Source: Enterobacter kobei (lineage in GTDB: Bacteria > Pseudomonadota > Gammaproteobacteria > Enterobacterales > Enterobacteriaceae). From it: a stretch of 64,000 bases of DNA. Where the stretch lies: assembly GCF_001729765.1 (NCBI RefSeq), contig NZ_CP017181.1:2604001-2668000 (forward strand), given 5' to 3'. A program made the translations under genes and the position numbers. Shown piece by piece: positions 19,414 through 28,874 of this stretch (position 1 is the first letter of the stretch; every line of letters begins with the position of its first letter). A model generated the notes under the pieces. The model saw only the letters and a list, made by a program, of their open reading frames with translations, did not search any database and was not told where the DNA came from.

Positions 19414-20583
19414 TCATTGCGTTATTTCTTCGCTTTCGTACTCCACGTCCGCAACCTTAACCTCAAGCTCTAAGCCCGTCGTGTAGCCGCTCCCGTTAAG
19501 GTTATGCACCACCCGGCTGATTATCCAAGCCTGCTCGTCTATGACGCGCTTAAACCCTTTCACCGCGATTGGCGTTTCAGGAAATAAATCTGCCCGGCCA
19601 ATCGCCAGCGAGATTGAAAACTCCGCGACGCCTCGCTGCAGTTTATCCCACTTCGCCTGAGCGGCGCGCATGGCCTGCGCCTTTGTCGCGTAGATGGTTG
19701 TCAGCTCCAGCACGTTGTCAGCTTCACCGGCCATGTACTCGCCCTCGCGCGCTTCCTGCTCTTTTTTGGCTTTAGTCTTTGCAGGGGCTTTTGTCGCTTT
19801 CGGGTGCTGCAGCGCTCGGAGGTGCTTCTCTTTGGGCTTGCGCTTGAGCTTAACCTTTTGCTTTTGCGGCTTCGGGTCTTTGGTGTGCAGCCATTTTGCC
19901 GTAACGCCGGTGTAGGCTTCCCGGTCAGCAATGGCAAACTGATGACGATCGCCGTCGCCGCGCTCAAGCGTCATCTGCGGAATAGGCTTACCGCTGGCCG
20001 TCTTACCGCTCCCCGCTTTCAGGAATAACAGTTTCCCCGCTTTTACCGAAACCGCCGCCCCGTTCCGTTCAGCCAGGCGGGACAGAAACACCGCGTCGGA
20101 TTCCTGCGACTGGTCAATGTGCGGGACGGGGATCGCTTTCAGCGTGTCGGCCACGCTGGCCGTGAGCTTATTGCGTACCGCAATCGTCTCCACAATTTTC
20201 CCGAGCGTGGTGTCATGCCATGACTGTTCCCGGCGCGAGTTCAGCGTACCGCGAAAATCGGCGCTGCGCCCCCGGATGGTCAGCGTATCAGGCGCACCCC
20301 TGTGCTCGATTTCGTCGACCGTGAACGTCCCTTTTTTTATCAGCGCGGAATTCTGCCAGCCTAACCACAGCGTCAACGTTGCGCCACGCGGTGGCATTGC
20401 TATCTGGCCGTCAGTGTCATCGAGCTCGATGTCGAGCTGGTCGGCCTCGAATCCGCGATTGTCGGTCATGGTCAGACTGATGAGGCGGTCACTAAAATCC
20501 TGCGTGATATCCTCGTTATCCAGCTTGAGCATAAACGCCGGGGCTATCTTCGCCCCGGCCTGAATATCCATTCCCGTCATCAT
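19414..20583 (-). CDS. D: P2 gpD-like tail protein
   Basis: The 389-aa protein corresponds to P2 gpD, the baseplate-hub-like protein that joins tail tube to spike in contractile tails. Visible features are the DIELDDTDGQIAMPPRGATLTLWLGW N-terminal barrel and the central SDAVFLSRLAERNGAAVSVKAGKLLFL block. A Lys/Pro-rich stretch (about 235-275) lies between the conserved halves. The start overlaps the stop of U by 4 bases. Confidence 0.93.
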   Translation of the reverse strand: MMTGMDIQAGAKIAPAFMLKLDNEDITQDFSDRLISLTMTDNRGFEADQLDIELDDTDGQIAMPPRGATLTLWLGWQNSALIKKGTFTVDEIEHRGAPDTLTIRGRSADFRGTLNSRREQSWHDTTLGKIVETIAVRNKLTASVADTLKAIPVPHIDQSQESDAVFLSRLAERNGAAVSVKAGKLLFLKAGSGKTASGKPIPQMTLERGDGDRHQFAIADREAYTGVTAKWLHTKDPKPQKQKVKLKRKPKEKHLRALQHPKATKAPAKTKAKKEQEAREGEYMAGEADNVLELTTIYATKAQAMRAAQAKWDKLQRGVAEFSISLAIGRADLFPETPIAVKGFKRVIDEQAWIISRVVHNLNGSGYTTGLELEVKVADVEYESEEITQ

Positions 20584-21044
20584 CCTGCCAGCCCTCCCAG
20601 CCAGTTACCGGCAGACGTGACCAGATTGTCTGCCTGCGTTTTCAGGTCACCGTAAATGACCGCGAGCGAATCATCCACCCGTTTCAGCGAGAGGCTAAAC
20701 TCAATTTTTCTGGCCGCGCCGTCGCTGAATAATTCGCTATCCGTACGGGTCACTTTGTCTATAACATACATGCCGTGGATCATGCCCGTTCCGTCAATCA
20801 GCGGCCACGCTCGCCCCTCGTCTGCCATCAGCTCGATGGCGGTCATTGAGAGGCGGCCGCCGGTGATTTCGGGGTACAGCACGCCCGAAAGCGTGCGCGT
20901 GGTTTCCCCTTCCCCGAGATACTGGTAAGCCGGTGGCTTGCCTATACGGTCGTTTGACGCCCAGCGGTAATCCTTCGAATACTGCATAGACTGATAGGGT
21001 AGCGTGCGACGCTCAAACACAAATAAACCTAAAACCATTAACAT
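20580..21044 (-). CDS. U: P2 gpU-like tail terminator protein
   Basis: The 154-aa protein matches P2 gpU (MLMVLGLFVFERRTLPYQSM, then GVLYPEITGGRLSMTAIELMADEGRAWPLIDGTGMIHGMYVI). GpU is needed to complete tails and is thought to cap the tube. It overlaps D and follows T by 12 bases. Confidence 0.94.
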   Translation of the reverse strand: MLMVLGLFVFERRTLPYQSMQYSKDYRWASNDRIGKPPAYQYLGEGETTRTLSGVLYPEITGGRLSMTAIELMADEGRAWPLIDGTGMIHGMYVIDKVTRTDSELFSDGAARKIEFSLSLKRVDDSLAVIYGDLKTQADNLVTSAGNWLGGLAG

Positions 21045-21056
21045 GCTTTATCCCCC

Positions 21057-23504
21057 TCACTCATGACGCATACTTGAGCGTTGGCGCGCTCTTTCTTCCC
21101 GGTCGAGTCTTTCGACCGCTTCACGCAGCTGTCGGTCGAGGTCAGTTCCCGGCGCAACACCCCCCGGCAGATTAATGTTGTATTCCCGCTTGCTCTGGTC
21201 GATGTAAGAGCGGCCTGCAGGAGCCGTCACTGGCTGATAAGCCTGATAACCGCCATATGCAGAGGTTGCCGGAATATAAGACCCATTTTTCGAACCGGTA
21301 GCGGCATTGGCTTTTGCGGCTTTCTGGTCGAGATCGCTCGATTCTTTATTGATAACACCGAGCTTTTCCAGCAGCCAGTTAACCCCGGTACGCAATGTAT
21401 TAAAGCTTTTGAGCGGTAACATCAGCGCGTCGGCCAGCATCTTACCGAACATCACACCCGCATTTTTGCAGCTGTCGAGCGTCTCCTGCGTCGATTTGAC
21501 CGGTGCGATCAGGTCTTTAAACCACTGCCACGCCGCTTTAAGCTTGTCACCCAGCCAGTCAAAAACCGGCTTTAATGGTTCGAATAATTCCGTTACAGGA
21601 GCAAAAGCCTGCTTTAACCCCTCCATTACGCCTGAGAAAAACGCGCTGATTGGCTCCCAGTATTTGCGGATAAGCAGCGCACCGGCGACGATGGCAATGC
21701 CAATAGCCACTATCGGCCAGGTAAGCGCCCCGAGCACGGTCATAATGGCACCGCCTACCACAGAAAAAACCGTCCCGAGCAGTGATGCGCCGGCAATCAA
21801 AATATTAATGCCGGTAATGACCGGCCAGGCGACCAGACCAATTGCCCCGAGGATGCCAATAATTGCCAATGCCCCGCCCGCGATGATGCCGATGGTTTGC
21901 GCCAGCCCCTGATTTTTCTGGATCCAGCCATCGAGCTTTAAGACATATTTCGTGGCAGTTTGGGTGAGCTTTCGCAGTGACCCCTCCTGCTGGTCAAACA
22001 GGTCAGTACCGACGGCCTCATAGGCTGACTGGAATTCTTTGAAGTCGCCGCCGAGGTTGTCCTGCATGATTTTAACGAGCTCAGCGGTTTTGCCGTCCGA
22101 GGCTTTAAACGCCGCCGTGAGCTGGTCGAGTTTACCGCTTGAGGCCGCGGTCATCAGTACCGCCGCCGCCGAGCTGGCCTCCTCACCGAAAATGGTTTTC
22201 ATGTACTCGCCGCGCTGGCTTGTTCCGAGATTGTTTTTCTCAAAACTGCGCTGCATTTCTTTCAGAATGGCAAATATCGGGCGCGTGTTGCCCTTGCTGT
22301 CAGACGTTTTAACGCCGAGCTCTTTGATGGCCTCGTATGCCTTACCGGTCGGAGCCTGCAGTCGACTCAGGACGGCACGGCTGCCGGTTCCCGCCATCGA
22401 GCCGGTGATTTTGGCGTCATGGAGTGCGCCGACCATTGCAGCGGTCTGCTCAATACTGACACCTGCATTTTTTGCCACCGGCGCAGCATACGTCAGAGCG
22501 TCACTCAGTCCGTCAAAGTCAGCGGCCGTTTTGTTCATGGTCATCGACAGTACGTCGCCGATGTGCGCGGTCTGGTCGTTAGACATCTGAAACGCGGATT
22601 TCATCCCCGTTAGCAGCGCGGCGTTTTCTTCCATCGAGCGACGGTTAGACAGCGCCATATTCAGCGTGACCGGCGTCGCAGCCTGAATCGCTGCGGCATC
22701 CCCGCCGCTTTTCGCAATGATAATCTGCGCGCTCGCCGCATCATCTGCAGACGCAGCGGTATTGTCCCCGAGCTGGCGCGCCTGTTTGCGCAGTGCCTCC
22801 ATTTCGGGCGACTCTTTTTCGACCCCGAGCACGGCCTGCAGCTCAGAGTTTTTCTGTGCAAAGTCATAACCGGGTGTGAGTAATTTCACTCCGGCTATCG
22901 TTCCCGCCGTGGCGATACCGACGCCCGCCGTGCCTGCCGCTGCAGCTCCTCCGGCAAGGGATTTTCCGGCCTGATAACGCTCTTTAATGCGACTCAGTCG
23001 CGCCTGCTGTTGACTGAGCCGCGCCAGTGCCCCGCGTTGCCGGTTTAGCTGTGCGGTCGTCTCACTGATGCTGGTTTTCAGGCGGCGCTCATCCGCCGAC
23101 AGGGTACGGGTATTAATACCAGCCCGCGCGAGTTCGGTGCGCTGGCGCTGTACCGACAGCCTGAGGCTGTTGTATTTGAGCTGCAGGTCAGCGGCGGATT
23201 TCTTCGCCGCCTCCATCGCGCGCGCCTGCGCGGTAGTCGGGTTCTGCGTGTTTTTAAACTGGACGGCCAGCGCGGCGGCTTCCTGTTTCGCCTTGTTAAG
23301 CGACTGGCCGGTCACGGCAAGCTGTGCGCTCGCTTTCCTGAATCCGTCAATTCGGCCAGCCTGCGCATTCAGATCGCGCAGGCTGTTTTGAGAAGTGCGG
23401 ATATCGCCAGCAAGGGTCTTGCTGGCAGTCTGGATAGCTTTGAGCGGTCGGCTTGCCCGGTCGACTGCGTTCAGCAGTACCTCAATCCTGACGTTATTGC
23501 TCAT
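21057..23504 (-). CDS. T: P2 gpT-like tail tape measure protein
   Basis: This 815-aa protein sets tail length. It has a long helical N-terminus (about 1-180, coiled coil), the conserved phage tape-measure core with MSNDQTAHIGDVLSMTMNKTAADFDGLSDALTYAAP (about 300-340), and hydrophobic segments (about 535-610) expected to cross the membrane on DNA ejection. The start overlaps the end of the E' frame, as in P2. Confidence 0.95.
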   Translation of the reverse strand: MSNNVRIEVLLNAVDRASRPLKAIQTASKTLAGDIRTSQNSLRDLNAQAGRIDGFRKASAQLAVTGQSLNKAKQEAAALAVQFKNTQNPTTAQARAMEAAKKSAADLQLKYNSLRLSVQRQRTELARAGINTRTLSADERRLKTSISETTAQLNRQRGALARLSQQQARLSRIKERYQAGKSLAGGAAAAGTAGVGIATAGTIAGVKLLTPGYDFAQKNSELQAVLGVEKESPEMEALRKQARQLGDNTAASADDAASAQIIIAKSGGDAAAIQAATPVTLNMALSNRRSMEENAALLTGMKSAFQMSNDQTAHIGDVLSMTMNKTAADFDGLSDALTYAAPVAKNAGVSIEQTAAMVGALHDAKITGSMAGTGSRAVLSRLQAPTGKAYEAIKELGVKTSDSKGNTRPIFAILKEMQRSFEKNNLGTSQRGEYMKTIFGEEASSAAAVLMTAASSGKLDQLTAAFKASDGKTAELVKIMQDNLGGDFKEFQSAYEAVGTDLFDQQEGSLRKLTQTATKYVLKLDGWIQKNQGLAQTIGIIAGGALAIIGILGAIGLVAWPVITGINILIAGASLLGTVFSVVGGAIMTVLGALTWPIVAIGIAIVAGALLIRKYWEPISAFFSGVMEGLKQAFAPVTELFEPLKPVFDWLGDKLKAAWQWFKDLIAPVKSTQETLDSCKNAGVMFGKMLADALMLPLKSFNTLRTGVNWLLEKLGVINKESSDLDQKAAKANAATGSKNGSYIPATSAYGGYQAYQPVTAPAGRSYIDQSKREYNINLPGGVAPGTDLDRQLREAVERLDREERARQRSSMRHE

Positions 23505-23957
23505 GGTGGTGTCCGCTTCGCTGCAGCGCCTTTTCGCGCCATGTGATGAGCTCGGTCACGCTCAGGGAATTCAGCTCTGATGGCGGCCAGTGAAATATCA
23601 CCGCGATATCCGCCATCAGGTCATCGACCGAAAGGTTATCCGGGAAGGTCAGCGAGCCGAAGATGGCGACAAAAAACCGACCACCTTACCGGCGAACAAA
23701 ATCAGGTCTGACGCTTCCAGACGCATGACCTCATGCTCGGTCAGCGCCGGGTACGTCATACGCGGCAGCACCTTAATCAGCGCGTCGACGTCAGAGTTTG
23801 CCAGCGACGCCAGACTCACGCCGCGCAGGGTTCCCGCGTTGGGTTTGGTCACAGTCACCTGTTCGATTTTCTGCTCACCGCGCATGACGGGATTATCGAG
23901 GATCACAATGTTCGGATTTTCGTTTACGGTGGTGGCGGTTTCGTTGATGTTTTCCAT
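23494..23957 (-). CDS. E: P2 gpE and gpE+E' tail assembly chaperones, joined by a -1 frameshift
   Basis: The zero-frame product gpE is 102 aa (stop at 23649) and matches P2 gpE (ALTEHEVMRLEASDLILFAGKVVGFL). A slippery TTTTTTG lies at 23670-23676 on the minus strand, inside GGT TTT TTG. A -1 shift there continues as VAIFGSLTFPDNLSVDDLMADIAVIFHWPPSELNS and so on to a stop at 23494, giving gpE+E'. The same arrangement is established in P2 and is functionally like lambda G/GT: the two products load the tape measure for tail assembly. The extension overlaps the T start by 11 bases. Confidence 0.88.
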
Positions 23958-24017
23958 GATGTTGCTCTCTTTGAATCTGAGTAAGTGACCGGCCAGCCTG
24001 GCTGACCGGTTAACGGG

Positions 24018-24536
24018 TTACAGGCCAATCGCCCGGCGGTGCTCAGCGAGACGGTCGACGCCGTCGACTTTCATCACCATGTTGATGACGTCAATCTCGA
24101 TGACCTCTTTGCCGTCAATCGTGAGCTGGTAGTAAGAGCACTCGGTCGCGATTTTAGTCGTGCCGCTTTCACCCTGTTTGTTTTCGCCGCCGTCGAACTC
24201 CTTATGACGGCCACGCATGACCACCTCAACGGCAGAAATAGCGCCAGTGTCATCGCGCTGGAATGAGCCGGTGAAGCGCAGCGGCACGCTATCCGCCCCC
24301 GGTGACGCGTACTGCGCCCACAGCTCGACGTCAGGCAGACCGCCCAGCGTCCACTCAAGCGACAGCGCGTCGTCATCGAGACCGAGGTCAATCGACACCG
24401 AGCCGGGCATCCCGCCGCCACGGTATTTCTCAAGCTTACGGGTCAGCTTTGGCAGGGTGACGGATTCAACGGCGCCCATATAGCTGAGACCGTCGTTAAA
24501 CATGTTCAGGTATTTCAGTTTGCGTGGTAACGCCAT
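24018..24536 (-). CDS. FII: P2 gpFII-like tail tube protein
   Basis: The 172-aa protein matches P2 gpFII, the inner tube subunit of the contractile tail (MALPRKLKYLNMFNDGLSYMGAVESVTLPKLTRKLEKYRGGGMPG at the start). It follows the sheath gene FI by 12 bases, as usual. Confidence 0.95.
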   Translation of the reverse strand: MALPRKLKYLNMFNDGLSYMGAVESVTLPKLTRKLEKYRGGGMPGSVSIDLGLDDDALSLEWTLGGLPDVELWAQYASPGADSVPLRFTGSFQRDDTGAISAVEVVMRGRHKEFDGGENKQGESGTTKIATECSYYQLTIDGKEVIEIDVINMVMKVDGVDRLAEHRRAIGL

Positions 24537-24548
24537 GCTCTGAGCTCC

Positions 24549-25742
24549 TTAGCTGTTGACCGAGTCTGACAGGTCTGCCAGATAGGTATCGGTGATGCGC
24601 TGGCGCAGGGTCAGGTTTTCCAGCGGCGGGACGGGGGTGTAGTCGTAATCGATATACAGCTTCCCGGCTTTCAGGGTTTCCACGCTGTTCGACTCCGGGT
24701 CGTACCAGCACGTACCGTCAACGATATAGCCGTTGTTTTTCAGCTCGCGGAATTTGGCATTGATACCGGCGACAATGTCGCGGATAAGCGTTGCGGTAAC
24801 GGGTTTATCAATCGCCCACGCGTGCGCCTCCGCCATCGTGTCGGCCAGCACCTGCGCCGTGCGGGTGTAGTTTTCAAACAGGAAAAGCGGGTCATCTGAG
24901 CAGGTACGGTTGCCCCAAAATTTAAAGCCGTCGTTACGGATGAGCGTTGTCACCCCGGCCTGATTTAACAGGTTCGCGTCAGTGGCCTTCTCCTGCAAAT
25001 CCCATGAGACCGAGGTACTGACGCCGGTGACGCCATTCACGCCGACGTTAGAGAGCGTTTTGTGCCAGCCGGTCTCCTGGTCGATTTTGGCGCGCAGGCC
25101 GAGCGCGCGGGCGGTCGCCCATGCGGTCTGGGTTTCGTTCGTCGTGGTGTCCCATGCCAGAAAATCAGGGTGAATGACCATCAGCTCGCGCTGGCTGAAG
25201 TTTTCCCGATAGGTGATCGCCTCGGAAATGGTCTTGCAGCCCCACGCGCTCACGTAGCCGAACGCGCGCAGGCTCTGGCAGGTCGACGCAAGCGCGGTCG
25301 CCACTTCCTGCGTATCCAGTCCCGGCACGCCGAGAATGCGCGGCTTAACGCCGGTGACGGTTTTCGCCGTTAACAGCGCTTTCAGCCCGGTGTATTTGCC
25401 GTTTTCATCGGTCGTGCCAATGATGTTGGAAATGGTTTCTTTCTGCGCCGCTTCCGGGTCTTCCGGGTCGTCGATACCTTCGGGAACGCGCACCACCACA
25501 ATGACCGGCTTGGACTGGTCGGCGATGGCCTGCAGGGATTTTGACAGCGTGCCTTTTTTACCGGCTTTACCGATAGCTGTTTGCACACTGGTAATCAGCA
25601 CCGGCTCGTTAAGCGGAAACGTCTTTTCGTCAGCATCGCTGGCCGTGCAGACCATGCCGATAATGGCCGTCGAGACAGTGGAAATGGTGCGCGTGCCATC
25701 GTTAATCTCGATGACCTCGACGCCGTGATGATAGTCGCCCAT
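24549..25742 (-). CDS. FI: P2 gpFI-like tail sheath protein
   Basis: The 397-aa protein is the contractile sheath subunit, with P2 FI features (MGDYHHGVEVIEINDGTRTI start, YVSAWGCKTISEAITYRENF, FKFWGNRTCS). ATG 25742 was chosen because P2 FI is 396 aa and the longer reading crosses the intergenic region with a terminator. Confidence 0.95.
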   Translation of the reverse strand: MGDYHHGVEVIEINDGTRTISTVSTAIIGMVCTASDADEKTFPLNEPVLITSVQTAIGKAGKKGTLSKSLQAIADQSKPVIVVVRVPEGIDDPEDPEAAQKETISNIIGTTDENGKYTGLKALLTAKTVTGVKPRILGVPGLDTQEVATALASTCQSLRAFGYVSAWGCKTISEAITYRENFSQRELMVIHPDFLAWDTTTNETQTAWATARALGLRAKIDQETGWHKTLSNVGVNGVTGVSTSVSWDLQEKATDANLLNQAGVTTLIRNDGFKFWGNRTCSDDPLFLFENYTRTAQVLADTMAEAHAWAIDKPVTATLIRDIVAGINAKFRELKNNGYIVDGTCWYDPESNSVETLKAGKLYIDYDYTPVPPLENLTLRQRITDTYLADLSDSVNS

Positions 25743-25839
25743 CTGTTTAACTCCGTGGTTAAGGGGTGCGACTATTTTCTGTTGTGTGCTGCACGGGTGC
25801 GATGCAATGCCGTTGGTGGGGGAATGAAACAACAAACAA

Positions 25840-25860
25840 AAGCCCTCCGGGTGGAGGGCT
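25840..25860 (-). terminator. Terminator between tail fibre genes and FI
   Basis: On the minus strand GCCCTCC-ACCC-GGAGGGC is followed by TTTTGTTTG. It lies just after the tail-fibre chaperone stop and would end the V-W-J-I-H-G transcript before the FI promoter. Confidence 0.75.
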
Positions 25861-25864
25861 CAGG

Positions 25865-26269
25865 TCAGACTGGTTTTTCAGGCCATTCTATTGATGGCGC
25901 CGCGCTGATATCGAGTCGGTTTAACATCACCCGGTAACGCTTCCAGCGGGTGAGCAATTCAGCCTCTTCCCCGGTGTCAATCCCGAGCTCGTAAGCATCC
26001 TGCAGCGGCGTGATTCTGGCGTTAGCCTCAGCCATCAGTGCAGTCCGGGTTTCTTCAGCCAGTGCAATGAGCGCATCAGCCGAGGGCTCCGGCGGGTCGA
26101 CTAAAATGGGGTTTCCGGCCTCGTCAGCGGCAATCACTTTTCCCGTGGATTGCCCCTCACGCAGCGAAAAGTATGATTCTTCACTGATTTCCACGGCATC
26201 AGCAGGAGTGGATTTATTCACCTCATCGCAATAAAAACCCAGCGTTGTTTTCGAAAAATAATAATTCAT
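25865..26269 (-). CDS. G: Tail fibre assembly protein (Tfa/gpG-like)
   Basis: The 134-aa protein is of the phage tail-fibre assembly family (MNYYFSKTTLGFYCDEVNKSTPADAVEISEESYFSLREGQSTGKVI; C-terminal RWKRYRVMLNRLD). It acts as a chaperone for the fibre protein encoded directly upstream. It is the functional counterpart of P2 gpG, though its sequence is of the Tfa type that exchanges between phages along with the fibre tip. Confidence 0.88.
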   Translation of the reverse strand: MNYYFSKTTLGFYCDEVNKSTPADAVEISEESYFSLREGQSTGKVIAADEAGNPILVDPPEPSADALIALAEETRTALMAEANARITPLQDAYELGIDTGEEAELLTRWKRYRVMLNRLDISAAPSIEWPEKPV

Positions 26270-26280
26270 CTTTTATCTTC

Positions 26281-28332
26281 CTAATAACCAATTGCAAACC
26301 AGCATAACTGGCGATCTGTTGCGGCAGTATTTGACAGGGAATATTGTGATGCCGATTTAATAAATCCCGTCATTGAGTTTTCGCCAGCCGTTCGCTCGAT
26401 GTTGTTTGATACCGTCAGCGATGCGCAACCAGTCGGAAACGAAACCGGGAAACTGAATGTCCGCGTGGTTGCCCCGCTAACGCTCTCAATCCCCCACTGA
26501 AATATCATTCCCGTGTTTGAATCTTTAAACCATCCGCGAGACCCTCTCGATGCAGTATTGACCTTCTGGAAAGTGCTGTTAGCCAGCGTCTTGGTATAAA
26601 ACCGGTTATCGAAATTTTCATAACTGCCCGGCTTAATCTGGCCTCTCGCCTCCACATGCCCGCCACGGGTATCGACAAAGACCGTGACGCCCTCACTGCC
26701 GGTGAGAGTGCAATAAAATCCGATACCGTTCCATGATTTCAGCATCAGGTTATTACTGGAAAAACCTGCGGCATCCTCACCCTGATAAATCCCCGTTGCG
26801 TTCCTGATTTTCACACCTTCAGAGAACGTAACTTCTTTCTGGTAAGTGCCGCCCTTTGACGCTGAAACGGCATCGACTTCATCAGCCGAGGGTGGGTTAT
26901 TTGAATCGTAGAGCTTAATCCAGCCCTGCCACTCGCCGTTCATTTTTGTGCGGTGGCGCAATGGCTCATCCGGGCGACCTGCACGCCAGCCAATCTGACG
27001 GCCGGTATTCTGGTCGTACTGGCAATGAATCAGCTCAGAAGCCTGATTCGCAACCGGGCCATGAATACCCTCGGCGCTCATTCTGAAAAAACCATTAAAA
27101 TTGATATTATTAGCATCAGTCAGGCCGACTCCTGCCACCGCACCAACACCAAAATCACCCACCTTCAAGACCCGCCCGCCAGTGGTATCGATATTGGAGG
27201 TGGTCACATCTTTTGTGGCAGCTGTACCCGCATCATCCAGATTCGTGGTTTTCAGGGTGATATCGGACGTACCATCAAAAGCCACTCCGGCAATTTTTCG
27301 CGCGGTGGCGAGTTTCTTTGCGGCTTCCGCTGTGCCTTTGGCCGGTAACGCGCCGACATCATCGGCGGTGGGTTTATACCCTTCATGGTAGATAGCCTTA
27401 TCGTCATACTTCAGCTCGCCCGTATGCTTCAGTTGCAGAAACTTATTCGACGTACCGTTAGCGATATACACATCTGAGTTACCCACCCCAAACGACACGC
27501 TGCCAATAGAGGTTTTAATTCCAAACCCGCCTGTCAGCCAGCCGCCCGCTATCGGTAAACGGGTATTCGCATTTTCATTGGCCGCTTTCGCATTATCGTT
27601 TGCTACCTTCACCGCTTTTGGCGTCGCTGCGACACTCTCTGAGGTGCTGTCTACCGCGCTACTGAGCTGGACGATACCCTTTTGCGTCGTGGTGGCGTCC
27701 TGAGCCGTATATTTCCCTTTCGCAAGGTCATACGCCGCCTTAACCGCTTTTGACGTCGCTGCGACGCTCTCAGACGCGCTGTCAGTAGCACTGCTTAACC
27801 GGGTGAAACCCTTTTCGGTGAGCGTGGCGTCAGGATGACGACGGGACTGCTCATGCTCCGCGAGCTTGTCGTCAACGTAGTCCTGCGTTGCCATCACCAT
27901 TGAGGTGTCAATCGTGAGCTCGACCGACTCGATGTCGCTTACCATGATGACCATACGCACGGTCTGCGCACGGCCTGACCCCTCTGCCAGCGCTGGCTTG
28001 TAGCTTTCGGCCATGTTACCGACCGCAATTAGCGTGCCGGTATCATCATAAAGACCCATTTCACGCATCCAGAAACCGCCGGTCTCCGGCGGGATAAGCA
28101 GCTCCGCCACGACATAATTTTTGTTTTTATTGTCCTGGCTGATTTTGTTCAGCGCGTGACGCCAGACCTCTTTGACGAGCTTTGTCTGGTTCGGGTCAGG
28201 CACCGGCAGCGTGCCGCCACCGTCGCCGATGGCCATCGCCGTAAAATTCACTTTTTTACCGTCAGGGACGGTCGCTGCGGCCAGCTTAACTGCACCGGCT
28301 TTGGTGATGACCGTTTTGTATTTCACTGTCAT
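26281..28332 (-). CDS. H: P2 gpH-like tail fibre protein
   Basis: The 683-aa receptor-binding fibre has a conserved P2 N-terminus (about 1-155, MTVKYKTVITKAGAVKLAAATVPDGKKVNF) that attaches to the baseplate. Two copies of a fibre repeat follow (SAVDSTSESVAATPKAVKVA-like, about 180-250), then variable shaft and tip. Host range is set by the last 200 residues. The C-terminus SNTAATDRQLCWFAIGY resembles tips of other enterobacterial fibres. It sits between gpI and its chaperone. Confidence 0.92.
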   Translation of the reverse strand: MTVKYKTVITKAGAVKLAAATVPDGKKVNFTAMAIGDGGGTLPVPDPNQTKLVKEVWRHALNKISQDNKNKNYVVAELLIPPETGGFWMREMGLYDDTGTLIAVGNMAESYKPALAEGSGRAQTVRMVIMVSDIESVELTIDTSMVMATQDYVDDKLAEHEQSRRHPDATLTEKGFTRLSSATDSASESVAATSKAVKAAYDLAKGKYTAQDATTTQKGIVQLSSAVDSTSESVAATPKAVKVANDNAKAANENANTRLPIAGGWLTGGFGIKTSIGSVSFGVGNSDVYIANGTSNKFLQLKHTGELKYDDKAIYHEGYKPTADDVGALPAKGTAEAAKKLATARKIAGVAFDGTSDITLKTTNLDDAGTAATKDVTTSNIDTTGGRVLKVGDFGVGAVAGVGLTDANNINFNGFFRMSAEGIHGPVANQASELIHCQYDQNTGRQIGWRAGRPDEPLRHRTKMNGEWQGWIKLYDSNNPPSADEVDAVSASKGGTYQKEVTFSEGVKIRNATGIYQGEDAAGFSSNNLMLKSWNGIGFYCTLTGSEGVTVFVDTRGGHVEARGQIKPGSYENFDNRFYTKTLANSTFQKVNTASRGSRGWFKDSNTGMIFQWGIESVSGATTRTFSFPVSFPTGCASLTVSNNIERTAGENSMTGFIKSASQYSLSNTAATDRQLCWFAIGY

Positions 28333-28343
28333 TGTTCTCTCAC

Positions 28344-28874
28344 TTATCCGGGATAAACCGTGATGATGTCGCCGTCATAGGTCAGGGCTCCGGTGTAGAG
28401 GTAGCCGGGAATGTCCTGAATAATGGTCAGGCCGATAAGGTGGCGGCTGGCTGGTTTGGCATCCGCGATGAGCCGTTCCATTTCGTAATACATTTCCTCG
28501 GTGATGCCGGTCTCTAACACACCGATATCGAGGCGAAACGTGCCGGGCGGGTCGTTAGTTTCCCACCACTCGGACACGTTAATCAGGTAGCCGAGCGGCT
28601 CCACCACGCGACGCACAGCCCCAATCGTTCCTTTGTGCGCATGGATAAACCACGCCGCGCGGATCACATCCCGCTTTGTGGCCTCCGGCCAGTTCTCATC
28701 CCAGCGGTCAACAGAAAACGCCCACGCCAGCCACGGCAGCAGATTTGCCGGGCAGTCGTCAGGACTCCAGAGGCGACGCAGCGGAACGGGGGTATTTTCA
28801 ATCTCAGCGCAGGCGCGAGCCGCCGCCACCTCAAGCGGTGATGAACCCACCGGCAGCAGGCGGGTATCATTCAT
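28344..28874 (-). CDS. I: P2 gpI-like baseplate protein
   Basis: The 176-aa protein matches P2 gpI (LLPVGSSPLEVAAARACAEIENTPVPLRRLWSPDDCPANLLPWLAWAFSVDRWDENWPE), a baseplate wedge component of the tail_P2_I family. It overlaps J by 8 bases. Confidence 0.94.
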   Translation of the reverse strand: MNDTRLLPVGSSPLEVAAARACAEIENTPVPLRRLWSPDDCPANLLPWLAWAFSVDRWDENWPEATKRDVIRAAWFIHAHKGTIGAVRRVVEPLGYLINVSEWWETNDPPGTFRLDIGVLETGITEEMYYEMERLIADAKPASRHLIGLTIIQDIPGYLYTGALTYDGDIITVYPG

